DNA from: Undivivens sp041652635
GTDB lineage: Bacteria; Omnitrophota; Gorgyraeia; Gygaellales; Profunditerraquicolaceae
Length of the DNA stretch: 21,406 nt
Direction: 5' to 3'
Assembly (NCBI GenBank): GCA_041652635.1
Contig: JBAZGW010000021.1
Coordinates: forward strand, 1 to 21,406
Position numbers and translations under genes: made by a program. Position 1 is the stretch's first letter, and every line of letters begins with the position of its first letter. Positions 5,454-13,099 of this stretch are shown here, one piece after another. The notes beneath the pieces were generated by a model. That model was not told the DNA's origin and ran no database searches. It worked only from the letters and a program-made list of their open reading frames with translations.

Positions 5454-8044
5454 ATGGATATAAATAAGTTCACGGTTAAGTTTCAGGAGGCGTTACAGTC
5501 CGCCGCCGCTTCCGCGCGGGAACAGTCGCAGCAACAGATGGAACCCGAGCATCTCTTGTTGGTTTTACTGCGCCAGGAAGAGAGCCTGGTTTTGCAGATA
5601 GTCGATAAGGCAGGGATCCCCAGTTTTGAAATTATCAAAGCCCTGGAAAAACATCTTAAGGAATTGCCGCGGGTAAGCGGAAGTTCCAAAGAAGTTTATT
5701 TTTCCCCGCGTTTAGCCGAGGTGTTGAAGTCGGCTGAAAAGGAAGCGAAGGCGTTGAAGGATGAATTCGTTTCCGGGGAGCATTTCCTTTTGGCGTTGCT
5801 GGAACAAGGAAGTTCCCGTCTTTCCCGAGAGTTCCGTTCTTTCGGCCTGACGCGCGATAAGGTGCTGGAGGCGATGCGCGTTGTGCGCGGCAGCCGGCGG
5901 ATCACGGAGCAGGACCCGGACGCTACTTTCGGAGCGCTGGAGAAATACGGCCAGGACCTGACAGCCTTGGCCGGCCAGATGAAACTGGACCCGGTGATCG
6001 GCAGGGACGGCGAGATACGCCGGTTGATGCAGGTGCTCTCCCGCAGGACAAAGAACAACCCGGTATTGATCGGAGAAGCCGGCGTAGGTAAGACCGCTAT
6101 CGTTGAAGGGCTGGCCTCGCGCGTGGTCTCCGGGGACGTGCCGGAAGGGCTGAAGGATAAACGTATTATTTCTTTGGATATGGGCAGCCTGGTGGCGGGG
6201 GCCAAGTTCAGGGGCGAATTCGAGAACAGGCTTAAGGCGCTGCTTAAGGAAGTGCTCGACAGCCAGGGGAAAATAATCCTTTTCATAGACGAATTGCATA
6301 CCATTGTCGGGGCCGGAGCCGCGGAAGGGGCCATAGACGCATCGAATATGCTTAAACCTCTGCTTGCCAGGGGGCAGTTACGTTGTATCGGCGCCACTAC
6401 CCTGGAAGAATACCGTAAATATATAGAGAAAGACAGCGCGTTGGAACGCAGGTTCCAGCCGGTCTTCGTGGGCGAGCCGAACGTGGAGGATACGATTTCC
6501 ATTCTGCGCGGCCTGAAGGAAAAATATGAGATACACCACGGCGTGCGCGTAAAAGATTCGGCGTTGATCGCCGCCGCCGCGCTTTCCGCGCGTTACATAA
6601 CCGACCGTAACCTGCCGGACAAGGCTATTGATTTGATCGATGAAGCGGCTTCGCGCCTGCGCATCGAGATCGACAGTATGCCGCAGGAGGTGGACGCCGT
6701 TGGGCGCAAGATCATGCAGTTGGAGATCGAGAAGCAGGCCTTGAAAAAGGAGAAGGACGCTTCTTCGCGCGAGCGGCTGGAGAAGCTGGAAGCGCAATTG
6801 GACGGGCTGAAGCGGGAACTGGAAGGCAAGAAGAAACAGTGGGAAGGCGAGAAGCGCGTGATACAGAGCATTCAGCGGGTCAAGGAGAAGATACAGCAGG
6901 CCAAGAATGACGCGGTTGCCGCGGAAAAGGTCGGCAACCTGGATAAGGTCGCCGAGATCCGTTACGGCCGCTTGATCGAGCTGGAAAAAGAGATGAAAGA
7001 ACGCAATCAGGAACTGGAGTCTTTGCAGAAACAAAGCCTGATGCTTAAGGAAGAAGTGGGCGACGAGGATATCGCCAGGGTGGTCGGCGAATGGACCGGG
7101 ATCCCCGTGACAAATCTGATGGAAGCCGATACCGAGAAATTAGTGAAGATGGAGGAACGCCTTAAGGCGCGGGTCATCGGCCAGGATCAGGCGATAGAGG
7201 AGATCTCGCCTGCGTGCGCCGCGCGCGTTCCGGACTGGGGGACGAGAAGCGCCCGCTGGGGTCGTTCATCTTCTTGGGGCCGACAGGCGTGGGCAAGACC
7301 AAGCTGGCCAAGACCCTGGCTTGGTTCCTTTTTGACGATGAGGACGCGCTGGTGCGTATCGATATGTCGGAGTATATGGAGAAATTCAGCGTTTCCCGGC
7401 TGATCGGCGCGCCTCCGGGTTACGTGGGTTACGAAGAAGGCGGCCAGTTGAGCGAAAAGGTGCGGCGCAGGCCTTATTCGGTGATCCTGCTGGACGAGAT
7501 CGAGAAGGCGCATCCGGACATTTTCAACGTGCTGCTGCAGATATTGGACGACGGCAGGCTGACCGACGGCCAGGGCCGGACCGTGAATTTCAAGAATACG
7601 GTGATCATTATGACCTCGAATATCGGCCAGGAGATACTGCAGGCCGGCGCGGTTAAACCAGATGGAGCGCTGAAGGATCGTTTATTGGCGGAAGTCAAGA
7701 AGACCTTCAGGCCGGAATTCATCAACCGCCTGGACGATATAATCATTTTTAATCCGCTGGAAAAGAGCGAGATCGCGCGCATCCTGGAACTGGAAACCGC
7801 GCCGCTTAAGGAAAAACTGGCGGACAGGAAGATCATTCTGGAGATCACCCAGAAAGCGAAGGATTTCCTGCTGGAAAAAGGTTTCGACGCGCATTACGGG
7901 GCGCGGCCGTTGAAAAGAACTGTGCAGCATTTTCTGCAAGACCCGCTGGCGATCATGCTTCTGGAAGGCGGGCTTGTTCAGGGAGATAAGATCAAGGCCG
8001 ATCACACGGCCGGAAGCGGCGCCATTTCGTTGACAAAGCGGTAA
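5454..8044 (+). CDS. clpB: Disaggregase ClpB, reading frame broken by a one-base deletion near 7206-7215
   Basis: Hexameric AAA+ unfoldase that dissolves aggregates together with DnaK, DnaJ and GrpE. The first frame (5454 to a stop at 7403) holds the ClpN repeats, Walker A GEAGVGKT (207-214), Walker B ILFIDELH, and the long coiled-coil M domain (about 410-530), then loses sense after QAIEEISPA. The family sequence resumes in the next frame at 7214 (VRRARSGLGDEKRPLGSF), with second Walker A GPTGVGKT (609-616 of the joined protein), VILLDEIEKAHP, TSNIG and RPEFINRLDDIIIF, to the stop at 8044. Adding one base gives 863 residues, the normal length. No slippery heptamer is present, so programmed frameshifting is unlikely; a sequencing error or recent mutation are the options. 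Preceded by CIRCE. Confidence 0.93.
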
Positions 8045-8057
8045 TGTATGTTAAAAT
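8030..8057 (+). promoter_or_regulatory. Putative promoter of the hrcA-grpE-dnaK-dnaJ cluster
   Basis: TTGACA (8030-8035) lies in the last codons of clpB, then 16 nt, then TAAAAT (8052-8057) preceded by TG at 8049-8050. The predicted start falls at a perfect 12-nt palindrome TTCCCGCGGGAA (8063-8074). No CIRCE is seen here. Confidence 0.6.
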
Positions 8058-8106
8058 TAAAGTTCCCGCGGGAAAGGTTTTCGTGAGGTGAAATAGGCCG
8101 GATTTT

Positions 8107-8131
8107 GTTAGTTACCTTAGCCGTTACCGGG
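8107..8131. repeat. Fragment of the 77-nt GTTACC element upstream of hrcA
   Basis: GTTACCTTAGCCGTTACCGG here matches the right end of the element at 11741-11820 almost base for base. It ends just before the hrcA ribosome binding site, so it forms part of the leader. Confidence 0.7.
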
Positions 8132-8149
8132 GGGCAAAAGGATTTATTT

Positions 8150-8887
8150 ATGGTAAAAACAGTGGATCACGACGCGCGGCGCAAAGCGGTATTGAGTTCC
8201 GCCATCAATATGTATATACGAGAGGCGGAACCGGTCGCTTCGGAAGACCTGTCGCTGGAATTCGACCTTAGCCCGGCCACTATCCGCAATATCTTCGCGG
8301 AACTGGAGGAATCCGGTTATCTGACTCATCCGCATACTTCCGCCGGACGCACGCCCACGGATAAAGGATACCGTTATTACGTGGATTTCCTGCTTGCCCA
8401 GTTGGAATTGATAGAAGAGGAAAAGACGCGTATTTTCGGAGCTTACGAACGCGGCACAGAGACTTTGGACGCGGTGCTGGAGAAGACTTCCGATCTGATC
8501 TCTGAGGTGACGCATTGCGCCGGGATAGCCTCTTTGCTGGACATGGAAGATAAATTCGTATATAAAGGCGTGCGCTATATAATCGAACAGCCGGAATTCC
8601 AGGACGCGGTAAGCATCCGTTTTCTTATCCGCCTGATCGAAGAGAAGCGGCGCCTGCTGGATATCATCCGCAGGCATAACGGTAGAAAAGTCGCGGTTTA
8701 CATAGGCGAAGAGCTCGGATGTGAAGGCACGGAAAACTGCGCTATCCTGGTTTCCACTTATAATGTCAGGGAACGGCCTGTGGGCAGGCTGGCTGTGCTG
8801 GGGCCAAGACGTATGGAGTACGGGCACGCTATTCCGGCCCTGGAGTATGTTGCGGAGGTGCTTTCGGAAGTACTTACGGATATATAG
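8150..8887 (+). CDS. hrcA: Heat-inducible transcription repressor HrcA, short form
   Basis: The ATG at 8150 follows AAAAGGA (8136-8142) with good spacing; the upstream TTG at 8105 would read through repeat DNA and is not supported. This gives 245 residues against the usual ~340. The winged helix is intact (SPATIRNIFAELEESGYL, then HTSAGRTPTDKGYRYYVD at 62-79). The C-terminal segment is also recognisable: QPEFQDAVSIRFLIRLIEEKRRLLDII, then ENCAILVSTYNVRERPVGRLAVLGPRRMEY. Between THCAGIAS and the QPEF segment, roughly 90 residues are missing, corresponding to much of the GAF-like core and the inserted dimerising domain. HrcA binds CIRCE; the only CIRCE seen lies before clpB. It is probably the first gene of hrcA-grpE-dnaK-dnaJ. 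Confidence 0.9.
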   Translation: MVKTVDHDARRKAVLSSAINMYIREAEPVASEDLSLEFDLSPATIRNIFAELEESGYLTHPHTSAGRTPTDKGYRYYVDFLLAQLELIEEEKTRIFGAYERGTETLDAVLEKTSDLISEVTHCAGIASLLDMEDKFVYKGVRYIIEQPEFQDAVSIRFLIRLIEEKRRLLDIIRRHNGRKVAVYIGEELGCEGTENCAILVSTYNVRERPVGRLAVLGPRRMEYGHAIPALEYVAEVLSEVLTDI

Positions 8888-8888
8888 A

Positions 8889-8981
8889 GACACGAAGCAT
8901 GAAGCACGAGGCATGAGGCACGAGAAAGACAGAAGCACGAAGCATGAAATACGAAGCACGGGGGATGAAAAAGCACGAAGC
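8889..8981. repeat. Heptanucleotide array between hrcA and grpE
   Basis: Clear 7-nt register: GCATGAA, GCACGAG, GCATGAG, GCACGAG at 8897-8924, then decayed units to about 8981. Same family as the arrays inside miaB. It fills half of the 184-nt spacer. Confidence 0.85.
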
Positions 8982-8983
8982 AC

Positions 8984-9025
8984 CTTGCCCTTGTGCGGAA
9001 TTGGGCAAGTATTCACCAGTGTGAA
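8984..9025. other. Two small hairpins in the hrcA-grpE spacer
   Basis: CTTGCCC (8984-8990) pairs with GGGCAAG (9003-9009), loop 12; TTCAC (9012-9016) pairs with GTGAA (9021-9025), loop 4. Neither is followed by a T tract, so termination is unlikely; RNA processing or repeat remnants are possible. Confidence 0.5.
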
Positions 9026-9071
9026 CATGAAGCGCGGGAAAAAATAAGATATAAAACAGAGTGCGAAAAAT

Positions 9072-9650
9072 ATGAATAATAAAGAGAATCCTGATAAGAA
9101 GAACGGCGACAAAGATAAGTTGCAGGAAACGGCTGTTCCGGAGCTGGATAAAGAAATTACGATTAAAGAAGCCGAGTTCTTGAAACTTAAAGATGATGCC
9201 GCGAAATCCGCCGAATACTGGGAGAGGATGCTGCGCCAGCAGGCGGAGTTCGAGAATATCCGAAAGCGGATGGAACGCGAGAGGCAGGATTTCCTGAAAT
9301 TCGCCAATGAAGGGATAATCGCCGAATTGCTGGATGTGCTTGACAACCTGGAGCGCACGGTAGGGCTGGCGGAGAACAAGTGCCAGGATGTGTCCGCTTT
9401 TTTGAAAGGCGTGGAGATGATACTGGCTCATCTTTACGAACTCTTAAAACGCCACGGCGTCAAACCCCTGGAAGCCGCCGGCAAGCAGTTTGATCCGCAT
9501 TATCACGAGGCGTTGATGCAGGCCGACGATGACGCGGTCCCGGAGCATACGGTGCTGGAGGAACTGCAAAAAGGTTATTTGTTGAACGACAGAGTGATCC
9601 GCACGGCCAAAGTGAAAGTGTCGAGAAAGCCGGAGAGATCTGAAGGATGA
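9072..9650 (+). CDS. grpE: Nucleotide exchange factor GrpE
   Basis: 192 residues. GrpE forms a dimer that releases ADP from DnaK. A charged, probably disordered N-terminus (1-30) precedes the long dimer coiled coil (KEAEFLKLKDDAAKSAEYWERML, RQQAEFENIRKRMERERQDF), then the four-helix region (LLDVLDNLERTV) and the C-terminal beta domain with the signature GKQFDPHYHEALMQ and GYLLNDRVIRTAKVKVS. No strong ribosome binding site is visible before the ATG. The last codons (KPERSEG) merge into a short heptamer-type repeat at 9642-9670. Located between hrcA and dnaK, as in many bacteria. Confidence 0.95.
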   Translation: MNNKENPDKKNGDKDKLQETAVPELDKEITIKEAEFLKLKDDAAKSAEYWERMLRQQAEFENIRKRMERERQDFLKFANEGIIAELLDVLDNLERTVGLAENKCQDVSAFLKGVEMILAHLYELLKRHGVKPLEAAGKQFDPHYHEALMQADDDAVPEHTVLEELQKGYLLNDRVIRTAKVKVSRKPERSEG

Positions 9651-9670
9651 AACACGAGGGACGAAAAGAT
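9642..9670. repeat. Short heptanucleotide repeat at the grpE 3' end
   Basis: Units AAGGATG, AAACACG, AGGGACG and AAAAGAT are in 7-nt register, straddling the grpE stop at 9648-9650. The same unit type is found in the larger arrays. Confidence 0.5.
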
Positions 9671-9680
9671 AGGTGTAAAA

Positions 9681-9785
9681 AGGATTAAATAGTTCCTGCT
9701 ACGCGTAAAACAGGCTTCGCAGGATTAAATTCGCGCAAATAACTTATGTTCGCTACTGTTGTCAGTCGTTCCATAAGTTATGCGC
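9681..9785. repeat. Inverted-repeat element between grpE and dnaK
   Basis: ATAACTTATG (9739-9748) pairs perfectly with CATAAGTTAT (9772-9781) across a 23-nt loop, and the stem continues with GCGC on both sides (9733-9736, 9782-9785) after a two-base AA bulge on the left. Just upstream, AGGATTAAAT occurs twice, at 9681-9690 and 9721-9730, enclosing CCTGC...GCAGG. The element ends 6 nt before the dnaK ribosome binding site, so it would fold in the dnaK leader. It may be a MITE-like insertion or a regulatory structure. Confidence 0.7.
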
Positions 9786-9804
9786 TCATTTAAGGAGGTT
9801 AGAT

Positions 9805-11703
9805 ATGGCTAAGGTAATAGGTATCGATTTAGGGACTTCAAATTCAGCCGCCGCGGTTATGGAGGGCGGCAGGCCGGTGATCATTCCTTCAGCGGAAGGA
9901 GCCGGTGTGTCTTCCGGTAAAGCGTTCCCGTCCTGGGTGGCTTTCACCAAGGACGGCCAGAAATTAGTCGGGGAACCGGCGCGGCGCCAGGCCTCGATAA
10001 ACCCGGAAGGGACGATCTTCGCCGCCAAACGCAAGATGGGGACCGATTTCAAGTTCAAGGCTTTGGACAAGGAATTCACTCCCCAGCAAGTCTCTTCGTT
10101 CATCCTGCAGAAGATCAAGCAGGACGCCGAAGCCTACCTGGGCGATAAAGTGGAGGAAGTGGTAATAACCTGCCCGGCGTATTTTAACGACAATCAGCGC
10201 ACAGCCACCAAAGACGCCGGCGAGATCGCGGGTTTGAACGTTTTGAGGATAATCAATGAACCTACCGCCGCCTGTCTGGCTTACGGGCTGGATAAAGTCG
10301 GCAAGGAAATGAAGATCATGGTATTCGACCTCGGCGGCGGGACGCTGGACGTTACCATTATGGAGATGTGGGCGGAAGGCGGTTTTAAAGTAATGTCCAC
10401 CAGCGGCGACACTCAGCTGGGCGGCACGGATATGGATAATGTGCTTATCGAATTCATCGCCGGACAGTTCAAGAACGAGACCGGCATAGACCTGCGCGGT
10501 GACAAAATGGCGATGCAGAGGCTGCGCGAGGCCGCGGAAAAGGCCAAGGTGGAACTTTCCTCAACGGTGCAGACGGATATCAACCTGCCGTTTATTACCG
10601 CCGACGCCTCGGGCCCCAAGCATCTGACTATGGCCGTCACCAGGGCAAAGCTGGAGGACCTGATCCTCCCGATCATCGAACGCTGCCGTAAACCGATCGA
10701 GGACGCCATTAATGACGCTAAATTGTCCACAAAAGACGTGGACAAGGTGATCATGGTCGGCGGCCCCACGCGGATCCCGGCGGTGCAGAAATTCGTTGAG
10801 GATTTCGTGGGAAAGAAGATCGAACGCGGGGTCGATCCGATGGAATGCGTCGCGTTAGGCGCGGCCATCCAGGCTTCGATCATCAAAGGAGAGACCAAGG
10901 ACGTGCTGCTTTTGGACGTCACGCCTCTTTCTTTGGGTATAGAAACTATGGGCGGAGTGAATACGAAATTGATCGAACGCAATACCAGTATCCCCACGCG
11001 CAAGAGCCAGGTGTTCTCCACGGCGGCCGACAATCAGAACGCGGTGACCGTGCGGGTCATACAGGGAGAACGCCAGATAGCCGATGCCGAGGGTAATGTG
11101 GAACTGGGGAGGTTTGACCTGGTCGGGATACCCGCGGCGCCCAGGGGAGTGCCGCAGATCGAGGTCGCCTTCGATATCGACGCCAACGGCATAGTGCATG
11201 TTTCCGCGAAAGACCTGGGGACGGGCAAGGAGCAGTCCATACGCATCACCGCGCCCAAGAAACTCTCCAAGGAAGAGATAGAAAAGATGGTTAAAGAGGC
11301 CGAGAAATACGCTTCCGAGGACAGCAAGAAAAAGGAAGAGGTGGAATTGGTCAATCAGGCCGACGCTCTGGTGTATTCTACGGAAAAGTCCCTTAAGGAT
11401 TTTGGCGATAAAATAAGCCAGGCCGAACGCGCCGAAATAGAGACCGGCCTTAATGACCTGAAACAGTCCATAAAAGATAAGAACCTGGATCAGATCAGGA
11501 AAGGTATGGAAGCGTTGACTAAATCCGCGCATAAGCTGGCGGAGCAGGTTTATAAACAGGCGTCCGCCAAGGGCCAAACGGGATCCGCCGCAGGCGCGGA
11601 GCAGGCCGCGCCTGAAGCGCAGCCGGAAACACCCGGCCAGGAGCCGAAAAACGGTAAAGACGATGTAATAGACGCCGAGTATAAGGACGAGGATAAGAAG
11701 TAA
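9805..11703 (+). CDS. dnaK: Chaperone DnaK (Hsp70), short-type ATPase domain
   Basis: 632 residues. A strong ribosome binding site AAGGAGG (9792-9798) sits six bases before the ATG. The ATPase domain shows GIDLGTSNSAAAVMEGG, VVITCPAYFNDNQRTATKDA, the phosphate loop FDLGGGTLDVTIMEMW and VGGPTRIPAVQKFV; the substrate domain begins with LLLDVTPLSLGIET and is followed by a helical lid and an acidic tail (DVIDAEYKDEDKK). Two features are unusual for a diderm bacterium. The opening IIPSAEGAG...GKAFPSWVAF followed by NPEGTIFAAKRKMGTDFKFK resembles archaeal (Thermoplasma-like) Hsp70. The roughly 23-residue insertion that most Gram-negative DnaKs carry after that point is absent. Partners grpE, dnaJ and clpB are all adjacent. 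Confidence 0.97.
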   Translation: MAKVIGIDLGTSNSAAAVMEGGRPVIIPSAEGAGVSSGKAFPSWVAFTKDGQKLVGEPARRQASINPEGTIFAAKRKMGTDFKFKALDKEFTPQQVSSFILQKIKQDAEAYLGDKVEEVVITCPAYFNDNQRTATKDAGEIAGLNVLRIINEPTAACLAYGLDKVGKEMKIMVFDLGGGTLDVTIMEMWAEGGFKVMSTSGDTQLGGTDMDNVLIEFIAGQFKNETGIDLRGDKMAMQRLREAAEKAKVELSSTVQTDINLPFITADASGPKHLTMAVTRAKLEDLILPIIERCRKPIEDAINDAKLSTKDVDKVIMVGGPTRIPAVQKFVEDFVGKKIERGVDPMECVALGAAIQASIIKGETKDVLLLDVTPLSLGIETMGGVNTKLIERNTSIPTRKSQVFSTAADNQNAVTVRVIQGERQIADAEGNVELGRFDLVGIPAAPRGVPQIEVAFDIDANGIVHVSAKDLGTGKEQSIRITAPKKLSKEEIEKMVKEAEKYASEDSKKKEEVELVNQADALVYSTEKSLKDFGDKISQAERAEIETGLNDLKQSIKDKNLDQIRKGMEALTKSAHKLAEQVYKQASAKGQTGSAAGAEQAAPEAQPETPGQEPKNGKDDVIDAEYKDEDKK

Positions 11704-11740
11704 ACAGGTTGTCGGCAGCGGCTGCGATGCCCGTTCTGTT

Positions 11741-11820
11741 ATCCGGTAACGGTGACGGTTCCTTTACGTTACCTTAACCGTATTCAAAACGGGCTTCGTT
11801 ACTTTAGCCGTTACCGGGAT
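11741..11820. repeat. 77-nt, 7-periodic palindromic element between dnaK and dnaJ (copy A)
   Basis: Bounded by perfect 10-nt inverted repeats, CCGGTAACGG (11743-11752) and CCGTTACCGG (11808-11817). The interior reads in 7-nt steps (CGGTAAC, GGTGACG, ... TACGTTA, CCTTAAC ... GCCGTTA). A second full-length copy is at 21330-21406 and a right-end fragment at 8107-8131. It fills half of the 154-nt dnaK-dnaJ spacer. Confidence 0.8.
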
Positions 11821-11857
11821 AAATGCGGCGGTAAGATCACCATCGCGGAAAGTATAA

Positions 11858-13027
11858 ATGAGCGTTAAGAAAGATTATTACGAAGTGCTGGGATTGAAGA
11901 AGGGCGCGAGCGTCGAAGAGATCAAAAAGTCCTATCGCGAAGCGGCTATGCGGTGTCATCCTGATCGTGTGCCGGCGGATAAGAAAAAGGAAGCGGAGGA
12001 GAACTTTAAGGATATTTCCGAGGCTTACGCGGTCCTTTCCGACCCGCAGAAGAAGAATCTTTATGACCAATACGGCCATTCCGGCATAGACCAGAATTAC
12101 GCTTATGAGGATATCTTCAAGGGCGCCGATTTTAGCAGCGTTTTTCGCGATATGGGAGGCGGCGACGCGGCTTACGGCGGGAGCATTTTCGATAACATTT
12201 TCAGCGATCTGGGGTTTGATATTTTCGGCGGAGGAGACGGCCGCAGGAGCCGCGGCCGGCGCGGCCGCGACCTGGAGATCGCCGTTTCCATTACACTTGA
12301 AGAGGCATACCGGGGCGTGGAGAAGAAGATAACCGTGCCGCGTTACGAGACCTGCCCGCTCTGTTCCGGCAGCGGGGCGAAACCCGGCACTAAAAAAGCC
12401 GTCTGTCAGCAGTGCAAGGGTAACGGCCGCGTGGTCGTTTCAAACGGTTTTTTTCAAATGGCTCAGACCTGCCCTAAATGCGGCGGACAGGGACAGGTCA
12501 TTCAGTCTCCCTGCCCGGATTGCCGCGGTGAAGGCAGGGTCAAGGTCTCCAGGCATATTACCGTCAAGGTCCCTCCGGGAGTGGATAACGGCTCGACCCT
12601 GCGCATAAAGGGCGAAGGCGAAGGCGGACAGTCCGGCAACGGGGATCTTTATGTGGTGATCGAAATGGCCGCACATTCTCAATTCGGGCGCAATGGGGCC
12701 GATATCGTTATTTCTATAAATATCAGTCTGGCCAAGGCTGTCCTGGGAGGGGAAACCGAGGTCGACACATTAAGCGGCAAGGTGGAGATGAAGATCCCGG
12801 CGGGGACGCAGAGCGGCAGGGTTTTTCGGCTCAAGGGCAGGGGAATGCCGGACGTGCACGGCCGCGGGGTCATCGGGGATGAACTGGTAAAGGTGGAAGT
12901 GGAGATCCCGCGCAGTCTGAATTCCGAACAGCGCCGCCTGATGGAAGAGTTCGCCCGCGCCTCGGGAGAATTCCCGAATTCAACAAAAGAGAGTTTCGCG
13001 GATAAATTCAAAAAGAATTTTAAGTAA
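11858..13027 (+). CDS. dnaJ: Co-chaperone DnaJ (Hsp40, type I)
   Basis: 389 residues. The J domain (1-70) has the essential HPD at 34-36, which triggers DnaK ATP hydrolysis. A Gly/Phe-rich linker follows (IFDNIFSDLGFDIFGGG). The zinc domain has four repeats: CPLCSGSG, CQQCKGNG, CPKCGGQG and CPDCRGEG. The C-terminal substrate domains include VPPGVDNGSTLRIKGEGEGG, GGETEVDTLSGKVEMKIPAGTQ and LKGRGMPDVHG. All key residues are present. The ribosome binding site is weak (GCGGAAAG). It ends the chaperone cluster. Confidence 0.97.
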   Translation: MSVKKDYYEVLGLKKGASVEEIKKSYREAAMRCHPDRVPADKKKEAEENFKDISEAYAVLSDPQKKNLYDQYGHSGIDQNYAYEDIFKGADFSSVFRDMGGGDAAYGGSIFDNIFSDLGFDIFGGGDGRRSRGRRGRDLEIAVSITLEEAYRGVEKKITVPRYETCPLCSGSGAKPGTKKAVCQQCKGNGRVVVSNGFFQMAQTCPKCGGQGQVIQSPCPDCRGEGRVKVSRHITVKVPPGVDNGSTLRIKGEGEGGQSGNGDLYVVIEMAAHSQFGRNGADIVISINISLAKAVLGGETEVDTLSGKVEMKIPAGTQSGRVFRLKGRGMPDVHGRGVIGDELVKVEVEIPRSLNSEQRRLMEEFARASGEFPNSTKESFADKFKKNFK

Positions 13028-13046
13028 TTACCGGGTTGGTCCTTTC

Positions 13047-13074
13047 GAAAACCCAAAACCCGGCACCCAGAACC
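13047..13074. repeat. Four heptamers ending in ACC between dnaJ and fmdB
   Basis: GAAAACC, CAAAACC, CGGCACC and CAGAACC follow one another in 7-nt register, related to the GAGAACC array in miaB. CCGGGTT at 13031-13037 pairs with AACCCGG at 13057-13063, giving a possible hairpin behind dnaJ, but the T tract (13077-13082) is too distant for a standard terminator. Confidence 0.65.
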
Positions 13075-13099
13075 AGTTTTTTAAGAAGGAGTAACAAAA

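Noticed and set aside
5696..6502. A 268-codon minus-strand frame inside clpB
   Set aside because: Antisense shadow; the low-complexity composition comes from clpB codon usage.
7206..7216. Programmed frameshifting in clpB
   Set aside because: No X-XXY-YYZ slippery sequence, no obvious stimulatory structure, and ClpB is not known to use frameshifting. A deletion or sequencing error is simpler.
8144..9379. A 411-codon open frame on the minus strand across hrcA and grpE
   Set aside because: It is the antisense shadow of two well-supported genes joined through the heptamer array, which lacks stops in most frames. Its repeat part reads as CLMPRASCF-type strings and there is no family resemblance.
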